Positions 52,875 to 60,816 of a DNA stretch of 64,000 nucleotides are shown here, in pieces. The stretch is from assembly GCF_003075525.1 (NCBI RefSeq), contig NZ_QDDR01000005.1, positions 186,001-250,000 of the forward strand, in the 5' to 3' direction. The translations under genes were made by a program, and so were the position numbers. The DNA comes from Pararhodobacter aggregans (GTDB lineage: Bacteria; Pseudomonadota; Alphaproteobacteria; Rhodobacterales; Rhodobacteraceae). The notes beneath the pieces are model-generated. The model was not told where the DNA came from. It was given only the letters and a program-made list of their open reading frames with translations, and did no database searches. Numbering within the stretch: position 1 is the first letter of the stretch; each line of letters starts with the position of its first letter.

Positions 52875-54055
52875 TGGACCCGCGCCTCGTCCCGCTCCGG
52901 CGTCGTTTCCCCATGGTGGCGGATCTGGAACGCCGGGCGCGCTGGCGCATCCCGCGTTTCGCCTTCGACTTCCTGCAAGGCGGCGCGGGGGACGAGACAG
53001 GCATGCCCCGCAACCGCCGCGCGCTGCAAGCGGTCGAGGTGATGCCGCGCTATGGGGTCAAGGTTTCGGACGTTGACCCCTCGGCTGACCTCTTCGGGCA
53101 CCGCTATGCGGCACCCGTGGGGATCGCGCCCATCGGCTTTGACGGGATCATGTGGCCGGGCGCGACGCGGGCCTTCGCCGAGGCCGCGCAGGCGCTGAAC
53201 CTGCCCTATATGGTCGGCACGCTGGCGACCGAGACCATCGAGACGGTGGCGGCGCTGGCCCCCGATGTGACCTGGTTCCAGCTCTATCCGCTGGCGGCCG
53301 AGGATCACCGGATGACCTTCGACCTCGCCGACCGGGCGGAACGCGCGGGCGCCAGGGTGCTGGCCGCGACTCTGGACGTGCCCGCCCGCACCAAGCGGCC
53401 GCGCGACATGCGCAACGGCTTCGGGATGCCCTTCCGCCTGACCGCGAGCCTTCTCGCGCAGGCCGCCGTGGCCTGGCCCTGGTCGCTGGCCATCGCCCGG
53501 CACGGCATCCCGACCTTCGCCAATATCGTGCCTTACTCAGGCCCCGGCCGCGACGTGACGGCGGCCTTTGTCGGCAAGCATGTCGGCGGCGGTTTTGACT
53601 GGGAGGCGCTGGCGCGGCTGCGCGACCGCTGGCCCCGGGCGATGATGGTCAAGGGCGTGATGCACCCCGAGGATGCGGAAAAGGCCGTGGCGCTGGGCAT
53701 CGACGGGGTGGTCGTTTCGAACCACGGCGGGCGGCAGTTCGACGCGGCACCGGCCTCGGCGGACGTGCTGCCCTTGGTCGTGGCGGCGGTGGGAGACCGG
53801 GCCACGGTGATGCTGGACAGCGGGGTCACGGCGGGCGTCGACGTGCTGCGGGCGCTTGCGCTCGGCGCGCGGGGCGTGCTGGCCGGCCGGGCCTTCATGC
53901 TGTCGCTGGCCGCGCTGGGCGACATCGGCGCGCGGCACATGGGCGGGGCCTTCATCGAGGAATTGAGCCTCGCCATGGGCCAGTCGGGCGTGACCCGCGT
54001 CGAGGATATCCCGACCCTCGCCACCCGTCACCCCGGCGCCTGGAGCCTCTCATGA
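52874..54055 (+). CDS. FMN-dependent alpha-hydroxyacid dehydrogenase (LldD/MdlB family)
   Basis: 393-aa (S)-2-hydroxyacid oxidising flavoprotein. Seen: RIPRFAFDFLQGGAGDETGM (FMN site), APVGIAPIGFDGIMWPGATR, MVGTLATETIETVAALAPDV, WFQLYPLAAEDHR (Tyr), MMVKGVMHPEDAEKAVALGI (FMN-N5 Lys), VVVSNHGGRQFDAAPASADV (catalytic His-Gly-Gly-Arg-Gln) and LDSGVTAGVDVLRALALGAR. It turns an L-hydroxyacid into the 2-oxoacid used by the ThDP enzyme before it. Overlaps the gene on either side by 1-4 bp. Confidence 0.9.
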   Translation: MDPRLVPLRRRFPMVADLERRARWRIPRFAFDFLQGGAGDETGMPRNRRALQAVEVMPRYGVKVSDVDPSADLFGHRYAAPVGIAPIGFDGIMWPGATRAFAEAAQALNLPYMVGTLATETIETVAALAPDVTWFQLYPLAAEDHRMTFDLADRAERAGARVLAATLDVPARTKRPRDMRNGFGMPFRLTASLLAQAAVAWPWSLAIARHGIPTFANIVPYSGPGRDVTAAFVGKHVGGGFDWEALARLRDRWPRAMMVKGVMHPEDAEKAVALGIDGVVVSNHGGRQFDAAPASADVLPLVVAAVGDRATVMLDSGVTAGVDVLRALALGARGVLAGRAFMLSLAALGDIGARHMGGAFIEELSLAMGQSGVTRVEDIPTLATRHPGAWSLS

Positions 54056-55419
54056 CCCCGTTCCTGACCGAGCTGACCGCGGCTTTGGGCGAGAAGGTCT
54101 CGCTCAACGAAGCCGTCCGCGACCACCACGGCCACGACATGAGCCGCCTGCCGGCCCATCGCCCCGACGCGGTGGTCTTCGCGACCGGCGAGGCCGATGT
54201 GGTCGCCGCCGTGACGATCTGCGCGACGCATGGCGTTCCGGTGGTGGCGGTCGGCGCGGGCTCGTCGATGGAGGGGCATACCATCCCGGTGAAGGGCGGC
54301 ATCAGCCTCGACCTGAAGGGCATGAACCGGATCCTCGCCGTCAACGACGCCGATTTCGACGCGGTGGTCGAGGCCGGCGTGACCCGCAAGCAGCTGAACG
54401 AATACCTGCGCGACCGGGGGCTGATGTTCACCGTCGATCCGGGCGCGGATGCGTCGCTAGGTGGCATGGCCTCGACCCGCGCCTCGGGCACCACGGCGGT
54501 CAGATACGGCACGATGCGCGAGACGGTGATCGCGCTGCGCGTCGTCACGGCCTCGGGCGCGGTGGTGGAAACCGGGCGGCGGGTCAAGAAATCCTCGACC
54601 GGCTATGATCTGACGAAGCTCTTCGTCGGGGCCGAGGGGACGCTGGGCATCATCACCGAGGTCACGGTGAAGCTGCACCCGATCCCCGAGGTCACGGCCT
54701 CGGCCATCTGCGCCTTTGCCACGATGGAGGGGGCGGTGCAGACGGTGGTCGAGACCCTGCAATCGGCCCTGCCGGTGGCGCGGATCGAGTTCCTGGACGA
54801 GGTGGCGGTTCAGGCGGCGAATGCCCATGCCGGGCTGGGCCTGACTGTGGCGCCGACGCTGTTTCTGGAGTTCCACGGGTCCGAGCGCTGGGTGGCCGAG
54901 CAATCCGAGGCGGTCCGGGCACTGGCCTTGGACAATGGCGGCGCCGATTTCGCCTGGTCGACCCGGCCCGAGGACCGGGCGCGGCTCTGGAAGGCGCGGC
55001 ACGAGACGATCTATTCCAACCAGTCGCTGCGCCCGGGCTGCAAGACCTATACGACGGATGTCTGCGTCCCCGTCTCGCGGCTGGCGGAGGCGGTGCTGGA
55101 GGCCCGGCGCGAGGCCGACACGGCGCCCTTTCCGGTCAAGATCATCGGCCATGTGGGAGACGGGAATTTCCACGTCGGCTATCTGATCATGCCGGGCGAC
55201 GAGGGCGAATACGCCATCGCCGACGCCTTGGCCGAGCGGCTCTACCAGCGGACGATGGACATGGGCGGGACCTTCTCGGGCGAGCACGGGGTGGGGGTGT
55301 CGAAGCTGAAGTACCTCCGGCGCGAGCATGGCGGCGGGGTCGATCTGATGAAGGCGATCAAGGCGGCGCTGGACCCGCAAGGGATCATGAACCCGGGGAA
55401 GCTGGGGCAGGAGGGGTAG
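54052..55419 (+). CDS. FAD-linked oxidase, D-2-hydroxyacid dehydrogenase (GlcD/Dld family)
   Basis: 455 aa. PCMH-type FAD domain: VPVVAVGAGSSMEGHTIPVK, DPGADASLGGMASTRASGTT and EGTLGIITEVTVKLHPIPEV. Cap and C-terminal domain: KIIGHVGDGNFHVGYLIMPG and GTFSGEHGVGVSKLKYLRRE, the metal/His signature of D-lactate and D-2-hydroxyglutarate dehydrogenases. No ferredoxin partner gene. With the FMN enzyme just before it, the operon can oxidise both enantiomers of a hydroxyacid to one oxoacid. ATG overlaps the previous stop (ATGA). Followed by repeat island 2. Confidence 0.9.
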   Translation: MTPFLTELTAALGEKVSLNEAVRDHHGHDMSRLPAHRPDAVVFATGEADVVAAVTICATHGVPVVAVGAGSSMEGHTIPVKGGISLDLKGMNRILAVNDADFDAVVEAGVTRKQLNEYLRDRGLMFTVDPGADASLGGMASTRASGTTAVRYGTMRETVIALRVVTASGAVVETGRRVKKSSTGYDLTKLFVGAEGTLGIITEVTVKLHPIPEVTASAICAFATMEGAVQTVVETLQSALPVARIEFLDEVAVQAANAHAGLGLTVAPTLFLEFHGSERWVAEQSEAVRALALDNGGADFAWSTRPEDRARLWKARHETIYSNQSLRPGCKTYTTDVCVPVSRLAEAVLEARREADTAPFPVKIIGHVGDGNFHVGYLIMPGDEGEYAIADALAERLYQRTMDMGGTFSGEHGVGVSKLKYLRREHGGGVDLMKAIKAALDPQGIMNPGKLGQEG

Positions 55420-55429
55420 GGGCGAGGGC

Positions 55430-55760
55430 ATGGTGCGTGCGAGCACGCACCCTACGGGGAAGGTTGGCGGTATGGCCTGAACCGAGAGATGAGGGCGGCG
55501 CCCGCCCCGGGGGGGGGCGGTGCGGGCGCTGCCCGGCGTGCCGCCGGGCGGGACATTGTCGGGCCGGAGCGGTGCGTGCAAGCACGCACCCTACACTCCC
55601 CACCCGTAGAGTGTGTGCTCGCACGCACCTTGGCCCCATGATGCCGGCCGTTGGTCGCCAAGGTGGGATGAAATCCCACCCTACGGGGCCTCCGCTAGGG
55701 GCCTACCCGCCCGTAACAACGCCGGGCGCCCGTAGGGTGGGGTTTCACCCCACCACGCCC
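55430..55760. repeat. Mosaic REP-like repeat island 2
   Basis: The 342-bp gap between the FAD oxidase and the convergent ybaK gene is repeat. Seen: hairpin B (about 55433-55452, GGTGCGTGC/GCACGCACC), the same G/C-rich core as island 1 (about 55487-55555), hairpin B again (about 55571-55590, GGTGCGTGCAAGCACGCACC), hairpin B reversed (about 55604-55628), an A-type variant (about 55661-55682, GGTGGGAT/ATCCCACC) and a second A-type variant reversed (about 55733-55756, GGTGGGGTTTCACCCCACC). Most are followed or preceded by CCTAC/GTAGG. No gene seen. Confidence 0.85.
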
Positions 55761-55761
55761 C

Positions 55762-56235
55762 TCACCGCGTCAGCACCGCCGTCGCGCACCCAAGCACCCG
55801 CAGGATCTCGCCAGGCGCGATCAGGATCTGCAACCCGCGCTGCCCGCCGTTCACATAGATCGCCGCGAACCCCAGCGCGCTTTCGTCCAGCACCGCCGGC
55901 GCGCGCGAGCGCTGGCCGAAGGGGCTGACGCCGCCGACCTTGTAGCCCGTCCGCCGCTCGGCATCCGGCACGGCCATCATCTTCGCCGCCTTCCCGCCCA
56001 GAGCCGCCGCCGCCAGCTTCATCGTCAGCTCCTGATCCGAGGGCAGGATGGCGCAAGCGGGCTTGCCGTCGACCTCGATCATCAGCGTCTTGAAGACCTG
56101 CGCGGGCGGCACGCCCAGGGCCTCGGCCGCCTGCAGGCCCACGCGGGGCGCGTCGGGGTCGTACGCGTAGCTCGCCAGCGTGAAGGCCGCCTTCGCCTTG
56201 ACCAGCGCCTGTGTCGCGGGGGTTGTCTTCGCCAT
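55762..56235 (-). CDS. ybaK: YbaK/EbsC-family Cys-tRNA(Pro) deacylase
   Basis: 157-aa editing hydrolase that clears mischarged Cys-tRNA(Pro). Seen: YDPDAPRVGLQAAEALGVPP, QVFKTLMIEVDGKPACAILP (substrate Lys in FKTL), GYKVGGVSPFGQRSRAPAVL (GGVSPFG signature) and IYVNGGQRGLQILIAPGEIL. Normal length. It is the only translation-related gene in the window and is unrelated in role to its neighbours; transcription may come from its own promoter in the 36-bp gap or by read-through from the dehydrogenase operon. Confidence 0.93.
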   Translation of the reverse strand: MAKTTPATQALVKAKAAFTLASYAYDPDAPRVGLQAAEALGVPPAQVFKTLMIEVDGKPACAILPSDQELTMKLAAAALGGKAAKMMAVPDAERRTGYKVGGVSPFGQRSRAPAVLDESALGFAAIYVNGGQRGLQILIAPGEILRVLGCATAVLTR

Positions 56236-56271
56236 GGGCCGTTTCTGCCCCGACGCCCCCGCGCGCGCAAG

Positions 56272-58521
56272 TCAGCCGATGAGCGCCCGGGCGATGATCT
56301 CCAGCTGGATCTCGTTCGAGCCGCCGAAGATGCTTTGCGCCCGCGCATTCAGATAGGCGGGGACCGCGACCTTGCGCTCCTCGGCCAGCGCGCTCTCCAC
56401 GGGCAGGGCGTCGAGCGGCCGCGTGGTTTCCCAGCGCAGGGCCTCGGGGCCGAGGGAATGGGCGGCGAGTTCGGTGATCGCCTGCCGGATCCGGCTGCGT
56501 TCGATCTTCATCACGGCGGCCGGCACCGCGCCGGGGTTCCCGCCCGAGGCGACGGCCGACATCGCGCCCAGTTCCAGCATGTCATTGGCGTCGATGTCCG
56601 TGCCGATCTCGGCGAAACGCGTGCGGAACACGGGATCACCGGTCAGGCCCGAGCCCTCGGCGATCCGCCAGAGCCTTGCGAAAAGCGCCCTGAGCAACCC
56701 CCCGGCGAAGGCCCCCCCACGCTCGAATTCCAGCAGATACTTGGCGATTTCCCAGCCGTCGCCTTCCTCGCCCACGCGGTCGGCCACCGGCACCCGCACG
56801 CCGTCGAAGAAGGTCTGGTTGAACTCATGCGTCCCGTCGATGGACCGGATTGGCCGCAGGCTGACGCCCGGCGCCTTCAGGTCGATCAGCAGGAAGGTGA
56901 TGCCCTGCTGCTTCCTGCCGCTGTCGTCGGTGCGGACCAGCGCGAACATCTTCGTCGCGTGATGGGCATGGGTGGACCAGATCTTCGAGCCGGTGACGAT
57001 ATACTCGTCGCCGTCGCGCACAGCCTTGCAGGCGAGCGAGGCGAGGTCCGAGCCCGAGCCGGGCTCGGAATAGCCCTGCGCCCAGAAATCCTGACCGTTC
57101 AGGATGCGGGGCAGATAATGGGCCTTCTGCGCCTCGGTCCCGTAGCGCATCAGGACGGGCGCGATCATCTTGAAACTGGCGCCGCGGAAATGCGGCTCGC
57201 CGGCGCGCTCGCTCTCCTGATCGAAGAGGTAGCGCTGGGTGAGGGTCCAGCCGGGGCCGCCGTGGTCTGCAGGCCACGACGGCACGGCCCAGCCCTCGGG
57301 CAGTTTTTGCAGCCACGCCAGTCCGGTCGGCGGATGGGCGAGGAAGGACGGGTTCAGGCGCTCGGCCCGTTCGGTGGCGGGGTCCAGCGTCGCGGTGAAG
57401 AAGGCGCGGACCTGATCGCGGAAGGCAATGTCCTCGGGCGAGGTCGACAGGTTCATCCCCGCGTCCGACCCCGGGCGCAACAGGCCCTCCTCGCGCAGCG
57501 CGGGGTCTGCCATGAGGTCGGCGTAGCGGGCCAGATGCGCGTCGGTATGGCCCCAGCGGTTCTCGAAGGCAAAGAGGCCGCGCAGCCAGAGGCCCAGCGG
57601 CATCTCCTCGGAGACGCCCATGGCGCCGTGCAACTGGATCGCCTCATGCGCGACATGGCGGGAGAGCCGCCCGATCTTGGCCCGCGCGCCCGAAACGGCG
57701 CGGGCGCGGTCCCTGGGCGAGAGCGTCAGGCTGAGGGCGGCGAGCAGGGCGGAACCCCGGGCCTCGTCGCGCTTGACGGCCATCTCGGCCATGCGGTGCC
57801 TGAGCGCCTGAAACTTGGCCAGCGGCTGACCGAATTGCACGCGTGTCTTGGTGTAGTCGACCGTTGCATCGATCAGCCCCTCCATGGCGCCCAAGGCTTC
57901 GGCGCAGGCGGCGGCATTGGCGCGGTCGAGGGCTTCCAGAAGCGCGGGGGTCGCATCGGTGCCGGGGCCGCCCAAGGGGACGGCGAGGGTAGCGGCAAAC
58001 GTCAGATCCGCAGCGCGGCCGCCGTCGATGTGGTCGTATTCCGTGACCGCAAAGGGCGTCACGGCGAAGACGCCGAGCCCGGCGTCGGTCCGGGCGGTGA
58101 CGAGCCAGAGGTCGGCCGTTCCCGCACCCATCACGGCGCGCTTGCGTCCGTGCAACGCCCCGTCCCAGCGGGTCGCGACACCCAGAAGCGTGCGGTCCTC
58201 GTCATGGGCGACGGCGATGCGCAACCGGCCCTCAGCCAGCGCGGGCAGCCATTCGGCCTTCTGCGCCTCGCTGGCCGCGGCCTCGATCAGCGCGGCGGGC
58301 AGGACGGCGCCCGCGACCCAGCCGGGGATACGGGCGCGGCCCATCTCCTCGGCCAGAACCGCGATCAGGGGAGCGGCGCCACCGAGGCCGCCGAACGCCT
58401 CCGTCACCGGCAAGGCCAACCAGCCCTGTTCGGCGAAATCGGCCCAGCCCGCGCCACGCGCCAGCAGCCCCCGCGCGGCATCCCGCAAGAGGCGCTCGTC
58501 ATCCCCCGGGGTCAGGCGCAT
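56272..58521 (-). CDS. Double acyl-CoA dehydrogenase fusion protein
   Basis: 749 aa with two acyl-CoA dehydrogenase units. Unit 1 (about 1-350) is the degenerate type: LPVTEAFGGLGGAAPLIAVL, FGQPLAKFQALRHRMAEMAV and EAIQLHGAMGVSEEMPLGLW. Unit 2 (about 356-749) is the FAD-binding type: IAFRDQVRAFFTATLDPATE, FWAQGYSEPGSGSDLASLAC, YIVTGSKIWSTHAHHATKMF and IFGGSNEIQLEIIARALIG. These correspond to the separate small and large subunits at 28768 and 26793, so this is a single-chain version of a heteromeric dehydrogenase. The start overlaps nothing; the stop of the hydratase-lyase gene comes directly before (58522). In the hydroxycinnamate-type operon it may act on a saturated side chain. Confidence 0.9.
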   Translation of the reverse strand: MRLTPGDDERLLRDAARGLLARGAGWADFAEQGWLALPVTEAFGGLGGAAPLIAVLAEEMGRARIPGWVAGAVLPAALIEAAASEAQKAEWLPALAEGRLRIAVAHDEDRTLLGVATRWDGALHGRKRAVMGAGTADLWLVTARTDAGLGVFAVTPFAVTEYDHIDGGRAADLTFAATLAVPLGGPGTDATPALLEALDRANAAACAEALGAMEGLIDATVDYTKTRVQFGQPLAKFQALRHRMAEMAVKRDEARGSALLAALSLTLSPRDRARAVSGARAKIGRLSRHVAHEAIQLHGAMGVSEEMPLGLWLRGLFAFENRWGHTDAHLARYADLMADPALREEGLLRPGSDAGMNLSTSPEDIAFRDQVRAFFTATLDPATERAERLNPSFLAHPPTGLAWLQKLPEGWAVPSWPADHGGPGWTLTQRYLFDQESERAGEPHFRGASFKMIAPVLMRYGTEAQKAHYLPRILNGQDFWAQGYSEPGSGSDLASLACKAVRDGDEYIVTGSKIWSTHAHHATKMFALVRTDDSGRKQQGITFLLIDLKAPGVSLRPIRSIDGTHEFNQTFFDGVRVPVADRVGEEGDGWEIAKYLLEFERGGAFAGGLLRALFARLWRIAEGSGLTGDPVFRTRFAEIGTDIDANDMLELGAMSAVASGGNPGAVPAAVMKIERSRIRQAITELAAHSLGPEALRWETTRPLDALPVESALAEERKVAVPAYLNARAQSIFGGSNEIQLEIIARALIG

Positions 58522-59355
58522 TCAGCCCTCGCGCACATAGGACCCGTGGCCGGGCCGATAGGTCTTGTCGTCGAGGAATTGCTTCAACCCGTGCTCGCGG
58601 CCCTTTTCGGGGTCCACGAAGGTGGTCTGGTCGGCCTTGGCGGTCAGGTATTCCGCCGCCTGCTCCCAATCCATGTACCGGGCGTATTTATAGGCCATGC
58701 GCGCCTGACGCAGCACGGTCGGGTTCTTGCCCAGCAGGATCTTGGCCAGTTCCGTGGTGCGGGCACGGAGTTGATCGGCCGGCACGGCCTCGTTGATCAG
58801 GCCCATTTCCTCGGCCTTCCGGCCGTCGAATTTCTCGCCGGTCATGACGTAATACATCGCCTTGCGGTCGCCCATCACGGTCGAGATCGCCTTCGAGACC
58901 ACGCCGCCCGGGATCACGCCCCAGTTGATTTCGGAAAGGCCGAAGGTCGCGCCCTCATCGGCAATCGCCAGATCGCAGCAGATCAAGGGCGTGAAAGCGC
59001 CGCCGAAGCACCAGCCGTTGACCATGGCGATGGTGGGCTTGGCGTAATGGATCAGCCCCCGCCATTGCCAGTAGCGGGTCGAGCGATAGGCGCGCATCCG
59101 CTCCACATCCGACACGCCATCGGTCGCGCGGAAGAAATCCTTCAGGTCCATCCCGGCCGAAAACGCCTCGCCCACGCCGGTCAGCACGATGACGCCGCAG
59201 CGGTCGTCCACCTCCAGCGCGTCGAGCGTGGCGCTCATCTCACGGGCCAGACCCACCGACATGGCGTTGCGCTTGTCGGGGCGGTTCAGCTGCACCCAGG
59301 CGATGCCGTCCTCGAAATCTACCAGAACATCCTGGCCCCAGGGATCATTGGACAT
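58522..59355 (-). CDS. p-Hydroxycinnamoyl-CoA hydratase-lyase (feruloyl-CoA hydratase/lyase, crotonase family)
   Basis: 277-aa crotonase closely resembling the hydroxycinnamoyl-CoA hydratase-lyase that turns feruloyl-, caffeoyl- or coumaroyl-CoA into the aromatic aldehyde and acetyl-CoA. Seen: QLNRPDKRNAMSVGLAREMS, GEAFSAGMDLKDFFRATDGV, KPTIAMVNGWCFGGAFTPLI, ATFGLSEINWGVIPGGVVSK (catalytic Glu), and the family end REHGLKQFLDDKTYRPG. As I recall, the usual GGGFSP reads GGAFTP here. GGAGAG precedes the ATG. Neighbours (aldehyde dehydrogenase and FerA-like ligase upstream) complete the pathway to the aromatic acid. Confidence 0.87.
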   Translation of the reverse strand: MSNDPWGQDVLVDFEDGIAWVQLNRPDKRNAMSVGLAREMSATLDALEVDDRCGVIVLTGVGEAFSAGMDLKDFFRATDGVSDVERMRAYRSTRYWQWRGLIHYAKPTIAMVNGWCFGGAFTPLICCDLAIADEGATFGLSEINWGVIPGGVVSKAISTVMGDRKAMYYVMTGEKFDGRKAEEMGLINEAVPADQLRARTTELAKILLGKNPTVLRQARMAYKYARYMDWEQAAEYLTAKADQTTFVDPEKGREHGLKQFLDDKTYRPGHGSYVREG

Positions 59356-59364
59356 GGTCTCTCC

Positions 59365-60813
59365 TTACGATTGGCTGATGGTCTTGGTGACCAGATAGGC
59401 GTCCATCCCCTCGGTCCCGCCCTCGCTGCCGTAGCCGGATTGCTTGACGCCGCCGAAGGGGGTTTCGGGCATGTTTATCATGGTGTTGTTGATGCCGAGC
59501 ATCCCCGCCTCGACCCGGTCGGAGAGCGCCTGCGCGGTCGCGCTGTCGCGGGTGAAAGCATAGGAGGCGAGGCCGAAGGGCAGGCGGTTGGCCTGATGGA
59601 TCACCTCATCCAGCGACTGGAACCGGGCGGTCACGGCGATGGGGCCGAAGGGCTCCTCGTTCATGATGCGGGCGGTGTCGGGCACATCGGTCAGGATCGT
59701 GGGCGCGAAGAAATTGCCGCGGTTGCCCAGCGCCTCGCCGCCCAGGCGGAGGCTCGCGCCGTGGTTCACCGCATCCTCGACCAGCGCCTGCATGGCGGTG
59801 ATCCGGCGGGGGTTGGCCAGGGGGCCCATGGTCGTGGCCGGGTCCATGCCGTCGCCGACCTTCAGCTTTTCGGCCGCCGCGGCGAAGCCCTCGACAAAGC
59901 GGTCATGCACCGCCTCGTGGATATAGAAGCGGGTCGGCGCGATGCAGATCTGGCCGGCGTTGCGGAATTTCGCCCCGGCCAGCGCCTGCACGGCGGCGTC
60001 GACATCGGCATCCGCGAAGATCATCACCGGGGCGTGGCCGCCCAGCTCCATCGTCGCCCGCTTGACGCCCGCCTTGGCGGCGAGGATCGCCAGTTGCTGG
60101 CCGACACTGGTCGAGCCGGTAAAGGTGATCTTGCGGATTTCCGGGGCGGCGATCAGGCGTTCGCTGACCTCGCCCGGCACGCCATAGACGACGTTCAGCA
60201 CGCCCTTGGGCAGGCCCGCGTCATCGAGCGCGCGGGCCAGTTCCATGACCGAGGCCGGGGTTTCCTCGGACGGTTTGATGACCATGGTGCAGCCGGTCGC
60301 CAGCGCGGCCGAGATCTTGCGCGCCGGGATCACGGCGGGGAAGTTCCAGGGGGTGAAGGCGGCGACCGGGCCCACCGGCTCGCGCGTGACCATCCAGCGC
60401 ATGCCGGGCACGCGGGCGGGGACGATGCGGCCATAGGTCCGGCGCCCCTCGTCAGCGGTATAGTCGAAGATATCGGCCGAGATCAGGGCCTCCATCCGCG
60501 CCTCGGCGAAGGGTTTGCCCTGTTCCAGCGTCATCCGGCGGCCGATATGGTCGGCGCGCTCCCGCAGCAGATTGGCCGCCTTGCGCAGGATCATCGCCCG
60601 GTCATAGGCGGGCACCCGGCGCCAGCTGGCGAAGGCCGTCTCCGCCGCCGCCGTCGCGCGGTCCAGATCCGCGGCGCTGGCATGGGGCAGCAGGCCAACG
60701 GGTTCGCCGGTCGCGGGGTTCAGGACGGGCTCCGTCACCCGGCCCTCGGCCCCCAGCCATTCACCGGCGATGAAGAGCTGCAAGGCGCCGTAGCGGTCGT
60801 CGATCTTGGTCAT
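59365..60813 (-). CDS. Aldehyde dehydrogenase, vanillin/benzaldehyde or succinate-semialdehyde type
   Basis: 482-aa ALDH: MRWMVTREPVGPVAAFTPWN, SAALATGCTMVIKPSEETPA, FTGSTSVGQQLAILAAKAGV, TMELGGHAPVMIFADADVDA (catalytic Glu) and FRNAGQICIAPTRFYIHEAV (catalytic Cys). The SSADH/GabD-like group includes several vanillin dehydrogenases. It lies between the hydratase-lyase (9 bp) and the NDP-forming ligase (3 bp), so oxidation of the aromatic aldehyde released by the lyase is the natural role. It is related to, but clearly different from, the ALDH at 49705. Confidence 0.89.
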   Translation of the reverse strand: MTKIDDRYGALQLFIAGEWLGAEGRVTEPVLNPATGEPVGLLPHASAADLDRATAAAETAFASWRRVPAYDRAMILRKAANLLRERADHIGRRMTLEQGKPFAEARMEALISADIFDYTADEGRRTYGRIVPARVPGMRWMVTREPVGPVAAFTPWNFPAVIPARKISAALATGCTMVIKPSEETPASVMELARALDDAGLPKGVLNVVYGVPGEVSERLIAAPEIRKITFTGSTSVGQQLAILAAKAGVKRATMELGGHAPVMIFADADVDAAVQALAGAKFRNAGQICIAPTRFYIHEAVHDRFVEGFAAAAEKLKVGDGMDPATTMGPLANPRRITAMQALVEDAVNHGASLRLGGEALGNRGNFFAPTILTDVPDTARIMNEEPFGPIAVTARFQSLDEVIHQANRLPFGLASYAFTRDSATAQALSDRVEAGMLGINNTMINMPETPFGGVKQSGYGSEGGTEGMDAYLVTKTISQS

Positions 60814-60816
60814 GGC

